The notes below the pieces were generated by a model. That model was not told the DNA's origin and did no database searches. It was given only the letters and a program-made list of their open reading frames with translations. The translations under genes and the position numbers were made by a program. DNA of 8,317 nucleotides from Actinomycetota bacterium (GTDB taxonomy: Bacteria > Actinomycetota > Actinomycetes > S36-B12 > UBA5976), in the NCBI GenBank assembly GCA_017853815.1, contig JAFMIT010000072.1:1-8317 (forward strand), written 5' to 3'. Below, one piece after another: positions 1 through 5,978 of the stretch (positions are counted from its first letter, which is position 1; the number at the start of each line of letters is the position of its first letter).

Positions 1-1858
1 CGACAGAGCCAATGGGATTCGCATAGTAGATACGGCCTGTGCTCGTCAGCCAGGTGTCTGGCTGGGCAATGATGACTTCCTTGGCGTACTGGAACTCCAG
101 CGGTGATGTCGCTGGCGCCACGGTCGTCTCTGCGTATGACTGCGCCCGCCCATCGCCAGTCAGCATCCAGACGGTGCGCGGCGCGATTTGGGGTGAGTTA
201 TAACGCAGCTTCAACACTGGGCTAAGACCAGTGCAGTAATCGGCGATTTCGACAAGTGCAGAATTGGTTTTGGTCACTGCCGGCACTTGGATGGTTTGCG
301 GCGCGACGGTGAAACTCGCAGCTGCACTCACTTCGGCCCCATTGAGCGACGCAATGGTGACCACATGATTGACGGCACTAAACGTTCCGCTGTAACTGAG
401 CACGCCAGCTGCAACATCGACAGTCGTCTGACCATCTGTAATGCGATAACCCGTGGGCAGTGGTCCAAGGGCTGGCTTCATCCAGTTAACCGTGAAGTTG
501 GTGAAGTTCGGCCAGGTGCCTGTCACCGAACTCGGAGGCTGTAGACCGGCGTAGGCACTCAACGCGTTCGAGACGTTGATGCGAGGCAAGTTCGAAATTG
601 CTGTCGCGCTGACGGCAGTACCGGTTGCCTTGAACTTGTCGAGCCACTGCGTGACAGTGAGCGTCGGATCAGTTTTGTGAGCGAGAGCAAAAGCACCTGC
701 GACGACCGGAGCTGCCATCGAGGTTCCACTCATTTGCACCCATGTGTCCATGGGCACTGCATTGCCCACGAGATTGCCTGGCGCCATCAAGTCGGTGTCT
801 GACGAAACATTCGAGAAGATAGAGACCGAATCATTCGCGTTTGTTGAACCCACAGATATTGCAGACGGCAGACACGCGGGTGGTGCAATCTGGAATTGGT
901 TGCCGTCATTTCCAGTAGCAACCACAGGAGCGACACCATGCGAAACGAGGCTCGCAAATGCAGTTTCGTACGGAGCGTTCTGGGCGAGGCAGGTGGCAGC
1001 GTCGGTCGGGACGCCACCGAGGCTCAGATTGACTGCAGAAATCTTGAGCAGTGCGGCATTGGCATCTACCCAAGAAAGACCAGCCAGAATGTCGGAGTCG
1101 TAAGCGCCTTCGACGTGACCAAACACGCGAACCGCGACGATGTTCGCATCAGGTGCCATGCCGCCGACGACCCAAGCAGGCGACGCGGGTTTACGGCCAG
1201 CGATGATGCTCGCCACATGCGTGCCATGTTCGTACCCGTTGGCGGCGAGGAATGGGTCGCTGCCCACTTCAGCTGAACCAAGTGACAGGTCGCTCGCTGT
1301 ATTCGTGAGGCACGGAAATTCGGCGGTGACCGGATCGAAAACAAAACACGCTTGTTGAGGCAGGACTCTGGTGCCGCCGAGACCGTCAGCAAACGCCGCA
1401 TGGTCACCCTGGATTCCGGTGTCGATCACCGCCACTGCTTCACCAGCGCCACGATTTCCTGCCGCTTGGACGAGATCCGCACCAGTGATCTTCGCTGGGT
1501 CCGACGCGACTCCGGAATTTTCTACCGCGACGGGCTTTGGTCGAGCGTGAGTGCGGTTGGGAATGACCTCGCCATCTGCGAGTGCAGCGACCGCGGCCGT
1601 GGCGACAGCTCCTGACGCGTTGACTGTCCAATAAGGCAGGTTTCCGATTTGTCGAGCAGTCGCGGCACTGTGCGCTCCAAACCAGCTCCTCGCGCTGCCT
1701 CGAATAATCAGTGGCACAAGGCTGCCGACGGGCCGACTCGAGATGAACTTCAACACGGACGCATCTGGCGCCGAGACGGTCGGCGCTGCCAGCACAGCTT
1801 GTGGAAGCATGCTTAAAGCCACTACGGCCAGAACACCTGCCGTTACCAATCTGCGCAT
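1..1858 (-). CDS. Secreted subtilisin-like serine protease (S8 family), C-terminus cut by window edge
   Basis: A minus-strand frame stays open from the ATG at 1858 to the left edge (619 codons visible, no stop). Residues 1-24 form a signal peptide: MRR, a hydrophobic run, then a VLA cleavage site before APT. Residues about 25-125 look like an I9-type propeptide. The catalytic domain spans about 125-435. It contains Asp146 (AVIDTGI), His211 (HGTHVAS), the oxyanion Asn317 (ATGNDG) and the nucleophile Ser380 (SGTSMAAP), so the triad is intact. Cys171/Cys183 and Cys290/Cys329 could form disulfides after export. Residues about 440-520 resemble a fibronectin type III domain (NWMKP, TGYRI, ASLNG); about 528-619 is unassigned. 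The protein is inferred to be an exported broad-specificity protease acting outside the cell or at its surface; the substrate is unknown. Whether the missing C-terminus carries more repeats or an anchor cannot be seen. Confidence 0.95.
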   Translation of the reverse strand, partial: MRRLVTAGVLAVVALSMLPQAVLAAPTVSAPDASVLKFISSRPVGSLVPLIIRGSARSWFGAHSAATARQIGNLPYWTVNASGAVATAAVAALADGEVIPNRTHARPKPVAVENSGVASDPAKITGADLVQAAGNRGAGEAVAVIDTGIQGDHAAFADGLGGTRVLPQQACFVFDPVTAEFPCLTNTASDLSLGSAEVGSDPFLAANGYEHGTHVASIIAGRKPASPAWVVGGMAPDANIVAVRVFGHVEGAYDSDILAGLSWVDANAALLKISAVNLSLGGVPTDAATCLAQNAPYETAFASLVSHGVAPVVATGNDGNQFQIAPPACLPSAISVGSTNANDSVSIFSNVSSDTDLMAPGNLVGNAVPMDTWVQMSGTSMAAPVVAGAFALAHKTDPTLTVTQWLDKFKATGTAVSATAISNLPRINVSNALSAYAGLQPPSSVTGTWPNFTNFTVNWMKPALGPLPTGYRITDGQTTVDVAAGVLSYSGTFSAVNHVVTIASLNGAEVSAAASFTVAPQTIQVPAVTKTNSALVEIADYCTGLSPVLKLRYNSPQIAPRTVWMLTGDGRAQSYAETTVAPATSPLEFQYAKEVIIAQPDTWLTSTGRIYYANPIGSV

Positions 1859-1862
1859 GCCA

Positions 1863-1870
1863 TCCTCTTC
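1863..1870 (-). promoter_or_regulatory. Shine-Dalgarno of the subtilase gene
   Basis: On the minus strand GAAGAGGA lies four bases before the ATG at 1858. This is the only clear purine-rich ribosome binding site in the window and it supports that start. The ATG at 1863 is out of frame and opens only a six-codon frame that ends inside the signal-peptide coding region. Confidence 0.6.
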
Positions 1871-1900
1871 GAGCTAGAGGGGTAAGTGTGCTGCCAGATA

Positions 1901-1919
1901 GGTCGGCTCGCTACCGACT
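1901..1919 (-). terminator. Hairpin in the TSUP-subtilase gap, possible weak terminator
   Basis: GTCGG (1902-1906) pairs with CCGAC (1914-1918) around a 7-base loop, extendable by one G-T pair. It lies downstream of the transporter stop codon and upstream of the subtilase start. No T-run follows it on the minus strand, so termination is uncertain; it could instead be a 5' leader structure or an operator of the protease gene. Confidence 0.3.
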
Positions 1920-1944
1920 TCGACCAAATCACAGAGATTATTAA

Positions 1945-2685
1945 CTATCTATGAACCAAGAACCAGAAAGCACTCAAGAGACCCATCGTCGCGACGCCAT
2001 AGCGAAGCACGGCGGGTCGGATGAGATGAGCGATCGAGCCGCCCACCCAACCACCTGCGGCCACGGACATCAGTAGCGTCAGGGCAGCCGACCACAACAC
2101 ATGTCCAGTGACAATAAAAAGCGTGGCAACCACAACGTTGCTCAACGTCAGAACGAGGTTTTTGATGACCACGGACTGCGCCACACTCAGCCGCCCGTCC
2201 CGAAACAGAATCGACATTGCGATGACACCCTGACCGGGACCGAAATAGCCGTTGTAGATACCACTTCCAAAAAGCAGGCGCTTCGTCCTTGAAGGCGTCA
2301 ACGGCTCGGACGAGCTTGGTCGAGGAGGTCGAATCATCATCACCGACGCGAAAATCAACAGCACTGGCACGATGAACTCGAAAACTTTGTCTGGCAACAC
2401 AATGAGCAGCAACCCGCCCGCAAGCGACCCCGCCGCCGTCCACACTGCGTGCATGCGCCAATCGCGAAGGTTCACTGTCGCTCCGTCGCGATGCGGCACC
2501 AAAGCCGCAGCATTACCTGTCGACAAACCCGTGGTGTTCGTCGCCGCCGCAAGCACAGGTGGTGTCCCCATGAGAGTGAGGACCGCGTACGTCAACAAAC
2601 TTCCGCCGCCCACCGTTCCATTAATCAGTCCAGCCACAACTCCTGCCACTGCTATGAGCGCCAACTGCTGCAGACTGAATTCCAT
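1945..2685 (-). CDS. TSUP (TauE/SafE, DUF81) family membrane transporter
   Basis: The product is 246 aa, typical for the family, and strongly hydrophobic with roughly seven to eight membrane segments. The two pseudo-symmetric halves carry the family signatures. The first half has GLINGTVGGGSLLTY (20-34) followed by PPVLAAATNTTGL (42-54). The second has GIYNGYFGPGQGV (142-154) and VIKNLVLTLSNVV (173-185). TSUP proteins move small organic or inorganic sulfur anions (sulfite, thiosulfate, sulfoacetate, taurine-related) and other carboxylates; the substrate cannot be told from sequence. It is divergent from the Rieske-like gene across 67 bp and lies 86 bp upstream of the subtilase on the same strand. 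The ATG at 2685 is preceded by a -10-like element, not an RBS, which suggests leaderless translation. A role in sulfite or sulfur export would fit the cysteine genes a few kb away, but that is inference only. Confidence 0.9.
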   Translation of the reverse strand: MEFSLQQLALIAVAGVVAGLINGTVGGGSLLTYAVLTLMGTPPVLAAATNTTGLSTGNAAALVPHRDGATVNLRDWRMHAVWTAAGSLAGGLLLIVLPDKVFEFIVPVLLIFASVMMIRPPRPSSSEPLTPSRTKRLLFGSGIYNGYFGPGQGVIAMSILFRDGRLSVAQSVVIKNLVLTLSNVVVATLFIVTGHVLWSAALTLLMSVAAGGWVGGSIAHLIRPAVLRYGVATMGLLSAFWFLVHR

Positions 2686-2697
2686 GTTCGGATTGTG
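2686..2697 (-). promoter_or_regulatory. Putative leaderless -10 element of the TSUP gene
   Basis: On the minus strand CACAAT (2697-2692) is separated from the ATG by exactly six bases and is preceded by TGA, giving an extended -10 (TGnCACAAT). It departs from TANNNT at the first base, so it is the weaker member of the set of promoter-like elements found at the same position before other genes here. No convincing -35 was seen. Confidence 0.4.
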
Positions 2698-2740
2698 TCA
2701 AAGCGCCTGACTCAATTGGGCAGCAGGCACGCGGCTCGCG

Positions 2741-2752
2741 TACCTTTAGGGC
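2741..2752 (+). promoter_or_regulatory. Putative leaderless promoter of the Rieske-like gene
   Basis: TACCTT (2741-2746) is followed by exactly six bases and then the ATG at 2753. Transcription would therefore begin at or next to the start codon. The AGGG just before the ATG is too close to serve as a normal Shine-Dalgarno. A possible -35, TTGGGC at 2716-2721, has a long 19-base spacer. Confidence 0.55.
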
Positions 2753-3187
2753 ATGAACAACATTTCTCGCCGCGGATTCCTCGGTTCTGTACTCGCCGTC
2801 GCTGCCAGCGTCGTTGTTCCGAAAGCTGCAGAAGCAGCAACCTGGTTCAAAGTAGCAAGCACCTCGTACTTCTCAATCGGTAAGCCACGCATCGTGGGTC
2901 TGCGCATTGTTTCAGCCACAAAATCAGTGCTCGACAAAAACGGCTATCCGATGTCGATCTACCGCACCTCGACGGGCGTCTACTCCTACTACCCACAGTG
3001 CTCGCGCGATTTTCGACCACTTGTGGTTAAGGGCAAGAATTTGTACTGCCCAATATGTCACTCAAACTTCAACCCACGCACTGGCGGACCAATTTCGCCA
3101 GCTCCCGCTACGCGTGCACTTCGCAAATACACCGTCCGCATTCACAGCGGTCAGGTGCAGGTAGCACTGACTCGCTCCGGCAACTAA
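2753..3187 (+). CDS. Small Tat-exported Rieske-like protein with altered ligand motifs
   Basis: The product is 144 aa. Residues 5-29 form a twin-arginine signal: SRRGFL, a hydrophobic stretch (VLAVAASVVV), then AEA as a probable cleavage site. The C-terminal 80 residues have the layout of a Rieske domain: Cys83 in PQCSRD, LYCPICHSNF (97-106), TGGPISPAPATRAL (110-123) and a final beta-strand region KYTVRIHSGQVQVAL. In canonical Rieske proteins the first ligand motif is CxH and the second CPCH. Here the first is C-S-R (Arg85 in place of His) and the second is C-P-I-C-H with one extra residue (Cys99, Cys102, His103). A normal 2Fe-2S Rieske site is therefore doubtful; a different metal site (three Cys plus one His) or a cluster-free fold is possible. 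Function unknown. The TAA at 3185-3187 lies 4 bp from the stop of the convergent DUF3618-like gene. Confidence 0.85.
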   Translation: MNNISRRGFLGSVLAVAASVVVPKAAEAATWFKVASTSYFSIGKPRIVGLRIVSATKSVLDKNGYPMSIYRTSTGVYSYYPQCSRDFRPLVVKGKNLYCPICHSNFNPRTGGPISPAPATRALRKYTVRIHSGQVQVALTRSGN

Positions 3188-3191
3188 ACGG

Positions 3192-3431
3192 TTACTTCAG
3201 TAGTTTTCGAATAATCACAATCGCCGCAAAGATGCCTGCGGTCTTAGCAGCGCGATCCATGCGCACTCCACCGAATTCATCAAGATAGAAGTCTTTGACT
3301 TTTTGCACTTGATTGTTGATGACCTTCTCTGGCTGAGCTCGTTCCACGATTTCTTCAAGGTTTGATACCAAGCGGGTACGCGTAGCATCAATGTCAGCGG
3401 CCAATTTGGTGGTCTCATCTGGTGTGCTCAT
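3192..3431 (-). CDS. DUF3618-like small membrane-anchored protein
   Basis: The product is 79 aa from the ATG at 3431. The N-terminal half, with TRTRLVSNLEEIVERA at about 17-32, has the AD-I-xxTR-xxL pattern of DUF3618 proteins, common in actinobacteria and often of unknown role. Residues 64-74 (TAGIFAAIVII) are a short hydrophobic segment followed by a basic RKLLK tail, suggesting a C-terminal membrane anchor with the charged helix in the cytoplasm. An in-frame ATG at 3467 would add 12 residues, but the start at 3431 is preferred because a TACGAT hexamer sits exactly six bases upstream and because family homology begins there. It is convergent with the Rieske-like gene (4 bp apart) and divergent from the tRNA-Leu pair. 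No molecular function can be assigned. Confidence 0.75.
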   Translation of the reverse strand: MSTPDETTKLAADIDATRTRLVSNLEEIVERAQPEKVINNQVQKVKDFYLDEFGGVRMDRAAKTAGIFAAIVIIRKLLK

Positions 3432-3443
3432 GCTGAAATCGTA
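3432..3443 (-). promoter_or_regulatory. Putative leaderless promoter of the DUF3618-like gene
   Basis: On the minus strand TACGAT (3443-3438) is followed by six bases (TTCAGC) and the ATG at 3431. A possible -35, TTGGCT (3467-3462), lies 18 bases upstream. This element decides the start codon choice for the gene. Confidence 0.55.
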
Positions 3444-3481
3444 CGACCCAGGGCTGGATACAGCCAAAGTCGAAAGACCTC

Positions 3482-3487
3482 TAAACT
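3482..3487 (+). promoter_or_regulatory. Possible -10 element for the tRNA-Leu pair
   Basis: TAAACT fits TANNNT and lies 21 bases before the first tRNA base, giving a predicted leader of about 14 bases. No clear -35 was found. It is the best candidate in the 77-bp gap shared with the divergent DUF3618-like gene. Confidence 0.4.
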
Positions 3488-3508
3488 ACGGCTCGCTCTT
3501 CGGGGCAT

Positions 3509-3590
<82 letters not shown>

Positions 3591-3599
3591 CAACATCAT

Positions 3600-3616
3600 T
3601 CGTCGACCTTCGACGA
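3600..3616 (+). other. Hairpin in the spacer between the two tRNA-Leu genes
   Basis: TCGTCGA (3600-3606) pairs perfectly with TCGACGA (3610-3616) around a 3-base loop. It sits in the 35-base spacer and no promoter-like hexamer is visible there, so the two tRNAs are probably made as one precursor, with this stem as a possible processing landmark. There is no T-run, so a terminator is unlikely. Confidence 0.4.
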
Positions 3617-3625
3617 GCCTCATCG

Positions 3626-3706
3626 GCGGGTGTGGCGGAATGGCAGACGCAGAGGCCTTAAAAGCCTCGGTCGAAAGACGTGAGGGTTCGACCCCCTCCA
3701 CCCGCA
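3626..3706 (+). tRNA. tRNA-Leu (anticodon UAA)
   Basis: The acceptor arms GCGGGTG (3626-3632) and CACCCGC (3699-3705) pair, with discriminator A at 3706 and no encoded CCA. The anticodon stem GAGGC/GCCTC encloses the loop CTTAAAA, giving anticodon UAA (reads UUA/UUG). The variable arm GTC-GAAA-GAC and the T arm GAGGG-TTCGACC-CCCTC complete a class II tRNA-Leu. It is a different isoacceptor from its neighbour, so this is a tandem of two Leu genes rather than a duplicate. Its 3' end lies only 9 bp from the stop of convergent rdgB. Confidence 0.97.
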
Positions 3707-3715
3707 CTTAGACGT

Positions 3716-4378
3716 CTAGACCTCGGCCGAGTCGGCTGCCGCGCGGCATTGGCAATTACCGCCGCAACTTTGGGCAGGTGCCAACAAGTCCATCACCACC
3801 GGAACGAAAGCGCGCAGAGCCTGTCCCCGATGCGAAATCGCGTCTTTTTCTTCAGCAGTGAGTTCAGCCGTGGTTCGGTCAAAACCGAATGGTCTGAAGA
3901 TCGGGTCATAGCCAAAGCCATCGACGCCGCGCGGTTCACGCACCACTTCGCCATCTACGACGCCTTCGACGACGCGCTCATCGCCGGCCGGAGTTGCTAG
4001 CGCAACAGCGCAGACAAACTGAGCGCCGCGTCGAGAGTCTGGAACATCGGTGAGCTGGTCCAGAAGTAGCTGAAGATTCTGCGAGTCGCGCCCGTGCGCT
4101 CCACTCCATCGGGCACTGAAGATGCCTGGCATGCCGTTGAGAGCATCAACACAAATTCCTGAATCGTCAGCCATGCAAGGCAAACCTGTATGCGCTGCTA
4201 TTGCTCGGGCTTTGAGAAGTGCGTTGCCCGCGAAGGTTGGCGCATCTTCTACAACTTCGGGTGCATCAGGCCACGCGGACAGATCGAGCACGTTCAGGTC
4301 GTCACAGATGGCATCAAGGATGCGTTGCACTTCCATGACTTTGTGCGCGTTGCGCGTTGCAAGAACGATGTCGATCAT
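3716..4378 (-). CDS. rdgB: XTP/dITP pyrophosphatase (RdgB/HAM1 family)
   Basis: The product is 220 aa. It hydrolyses dITP, XTP and related non-canonical purine nucleoside triphosphates to the monophosphate and pyrophosphate, keeping them out of DNA and RNA; it is cytoplasmic and Mg2+-dependent. Family motifs are all present: ATRNAHK (7-13, nucleotide binding), FAGNALLKA (49-57), DDSG (71-74, catalytic/metal region), GFGYDPIF (154-161) and SHRGQAL (182-188). The fold ends near residue 200. A tail of about 18 residues follows with three cysteines (Cys205, Cys209, Cys211), which I do not recognise as part of the family core. The ATG overlaps the rph stop as ATGA (4378-4375), so translation is probably coupled to rph and the gene shares the rph transcript. 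The 3' end faces the tRNA-Leu pair with 9 bp between. Confidence 0.95.
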   Translation of the reverse strand: MIDIVLATRNAHKVMEVQRILDAICDDLNVLDLSAWPDAPEVVEDAPTFAGNALLKARAIAAHTGLPCMADDSGICVDALNGMPGIFSARWSGAHGRDSQNLQLLLDQLTDVPDSRRGAQFVCAVALATPAGDERVVEGVVDGEVVREPRGVDGFGYDPIFRPFGFDRTTAELTAEEKDAISHRGQALRAFVPVVMDLLAPAQSCGGNCQCRAAADSAEV

Positions 4379-5100
4379 GCTCCGACTGCCGCCCTTTGCA
4401 GAATCGAGAGCTCTGCACAGCCGATGGTGGCAAGGTCGAGAAGTTCATTGAGCAGCACGCGATCAAACGGCACGCCTTCAGCTGTTCCTTGGACTTCAAC
4501 AAACGTGCCGCTGCCGACCATCACGACATTCATGTCGGTGTCCGCGCGAACGTCTTCTTCGTAATGAAGGTCGAGTCGTGGCTGGCCGTCGATGATGCCG
4601 ACCGACACTGCCTGCACGGTGTCGAGAAGTGCAGACGCAGGATTCTTCACGTGCCCATTGTCGGCCGCCCAATGAATGGCGTCGTACAGCGCGACCCATG
4701 CGCCGGTGATAGCAGCGGTGCGCGTTCCACCGTCAGCTTGCAATACGTCGCAGTCGATAACGATGCTGTTTTCGCCAAGCGCCTGGTAATCCACGGCTGC
4801 GCGAAGCGAACGACCAATCAAGCGCGAAATCTCGTGAGTGCGGCCACCGATTTTGCCCTTGACGGATTCGCGGTCATTGCGAGTGTTCGTCGCGCGCGGC
4901 AGCATGCTGTATTCAGAGGTAATCCAGCCGAGACCTGAGTCTTTGCGCCACCGTGGCACACCCTGGGTGAACGAGGCGGTGCAGAGAACTTTGGTGTTTC
5001 CAAAAGATACGAGGCACGAGCCTTCAGCATGCTGTGACCAGTTGCGGTGAAAAGTTACTTCGCGAAGTTGATTGGGCTGGCGGCCATCTGAACGTGTCAT
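4375..5100 (-). CDS. rph: Ribonuclease PH
   Basis: The product is 241 aa from the ATG at 5100. It is a phosphorolytic 3'-5' exoribonuclease that trims tRNA precursors and other RNAs, releasing nucleoside diphosphates; family members are hexameric. Motifs: GNTKVLCTAS (34-43), GWITSEYSMLPRAT (58-71), GRTHEISRLIGRSLRA (86-101, phosphate-binding Arg region), DCDVLQADGGTRTA (116-129), EEDVRADTDMNVV (181-193, catalytic acidic cluster) and GTFVEVQGTAEG (198-209). The frame is open further upstream to 5319, but that extension runs through murI coding sequence and has no family homology. The start at 5100 gives the normal RNase PH length and begins with the conserved RSDGR-x-P sequence. It follows murI after 28 bp and overlaps rdgB by 4 bp, an arrangement common in bacteria. 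Confidence 0.96.
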   Translation of the reverse strand: MTRSDGRQPNQLREVTFHRNWSQHAEGSCLVSFGNTKVLCTASFTQGVPRWRKDSGLGWITSEYSMLPRATNTRNDRESVKGKIGGRTHEISRLIGRSLRAAVDYQALGENSIVIDCDVLQADGGTRTAAITGAWVALYDAIHWAADNGHVKNPASALLDTVQAVSVGIIDGQPRLDLHYEEDVRADTDMNVVMVGSGTFVEVQGTAEGVPFDRVLLNELLDLATIGCAELSILQRAAVGA

Positions 5101-5113
5101 GAGCCGAACCTTA
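5101..5113 (-). promoter_or_regulatory. Putative -10 element directly upstream of rph
   Basis: On the minus strand TAAGGT (5113-5108) is followed by seven bases and the rph ATG. This is one base more than the spacing of the other elements here, but still compatible with a leaderless or near-leaderless start. A weak stem, AGCCA/TGGCT (5114-5118 with 5126-5130), overlaps the murI stop just upstream. Confidence 0.4.
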
Positions 5114-5128
5114 AGCCAATCAGTCTGG

Positions 5129-5950
5129 CTAGTTCGTGCTGCCAAACGAAACTTGAGTGGGCTCCACTGCGCCACCGAGAATGCGACGTCCAAGCGCTGC
5201 GAAGCCAGACGCTTCACCAGTCGCGAGGAACTCATGGTGTGGCGCTGGTGCTGCGAGATCGCGCAATTCATGTCGCGCGGTGAGTGTGCGATAAACATCT
5301 TTTGCGGTCTCTTCAGCACTGCTCACCAGAGTCACATCATCTCCCACTGTGTACTGGATGATGCCCGTGAGCAGCGGATAGTGAGTACAGCCGAGGACGA
5401 GGGTGTCGACGCCGGCTGCGCGAATCGGCGCGAGGTATTCATCTGCAGCCTGTTGTAGTTCAGGGCCGGTCGTGATGCCCGCCTCGACGAAGCTAACAAA
5501 CCGGGGGCAGGCCTGCGAGATCATGTCGACCTGCGGCGCTGCTGCGAAGGCGTCTTCGTAAGCACCAGAAGTGATGGTTGCCTGTGTGCCGATGACACCG
5601 ACTTTGCCACTGCGCGTCGCAGCAACTGCGCGACGGACGGCTGGCTGGATGACTTCGATAACAGGCACGTCATAACGTTCGCGAGCATCGCGCAGCACGG
5701 CAGCACTTGCGGTGTTGCACGCAATCACAATCATCTTGACGCCGCGACGCACTAACTCGTCCATGATGTCGAGCGCGAAAGCGCGGACTTCGGCGATGGC
5801 ACGCGGGCCGTAGGGGCCACGCGCAGTATCGGCGATATAGATGAGCTCCTCGTGAGGCAGCTGATCGATGATGGAACGTGCGACGGTCAGACCGCCAACG
5901 CCGCTATCGAAAATGCCAATTGGCGCATTGTTCGAAGGCGTTTGGTTCAT
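5129..5950 (-). CDS. murI: Glutamate racemase
   Basis: The product is 273 aa, normal length. It interconverts L- and D-glutamate without a cofactor, supplying D-Glu for peptidoglycan precursors in the cytoplasm. Both catalytic cysteines are present: Cys78 in ACNTAS and Cys188 in GCTHYPLL. The substrate-binding N-terminus IGIFDSGVGGLTV (11-23) carries Asp15 and Ser16. DTARGPYG (41-48) corresponds to the conserved DTARxPYG loop. The chosen ATG at 5950 puts the FDSGVGG motif at residues 14-20, as usual, and is preceded at six bases by a TAGAGT hexamer. The gene lies 28 bp after cysM and 28 bp before rph. The rhomboid gene that separates cysM and murI in M. tuberculosis is absent. Confidence 0.96.
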   Translation of the reverse strand: MNQTPSNNAPIGIFDSGVGGLTVARSIIDQLPHEELIYIADTARGPYGPRAIAEVRAFALDIMDELVRRGVKMIVIACNTASAAVLRDARERYDVPVIEVIQPAVRRAVAATRSGKVGVIGTQATITSGAYEDAFAAAPQVDMISQACPRFVSFVEAGITTGPELQQAADEYLAPIRAAGVDTLVLGCTHYPLLTGIIQYTVGDDVTLVSSAEETAKDVYRTLTARHELRDLAAPAPHHEFLATGEASGFAALGRRILGGAVEPTQVSFGSTN

Positions 5951-5962
5951 AGGGAGACTCTA
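5951..5962 (-). promoter_or_regulatory. Putative leaderless promoter of murI
   Basis: On the minus strand TAGAGT (5962-5957) is followed by six bases (CTCCCT) and the ATG at 5950. The sequence before the ATG is pyrimidine-rich, so no Shine-Dalgarno is available. This suggests murI has its own transcription start despite sitting only 28 bp after cysM. Confidence 0.55.
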
Positions 5963-5964
5963 AA

Positions 5965-5977
5965 CGGCGACGCGCCG
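5965..5977 (-). terminator. Short GC hairpin after cysM, possible terminator
   Basis: CGGCG (5965-5969) pairs with CGCCG (5973-5977) around three bases. On the minus strand the stem starts one base after the cysM TAA and is followed by TTT. The stem is short (5 bp) and the T-run minimal, so it would be a weak attenuating terminator, placed between cysM and the murI promoter element. Confidence 0.4.
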
Positions 5978-5978
5978 A

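Noticed and set aside
744..1407. Several overlapping frames of 110-126 codons on both strands inside the subtilase
   Set aside because: They lie over the catalytic domain, whose Asp, His, Asn and Ser motifs are all in one continuous minus-strand frame. They are composition shadows.
1859..1863. Alternative ATG at 1863 for the subtilase
   Set aside because: It is out of frame and gives only six codons before TAA. The signal peptide reads correctly from the ATG at 1858.
3432..3467. Twelve-residue N-terminal extension of the DUF3618-like protein
   Set aside because: The extension covers the predicted TACGAT promoter element, and family-like sequence starts only at the ATG at 3431.
5101..5319. 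N-terminal extension of RNase PH to an ATG at 5319
   Set aside because: It overlaps murI coding sequence for nearly its whole length, has no family homology, and would make the protein about 70 residues too long. The start at 5100 fits the family.
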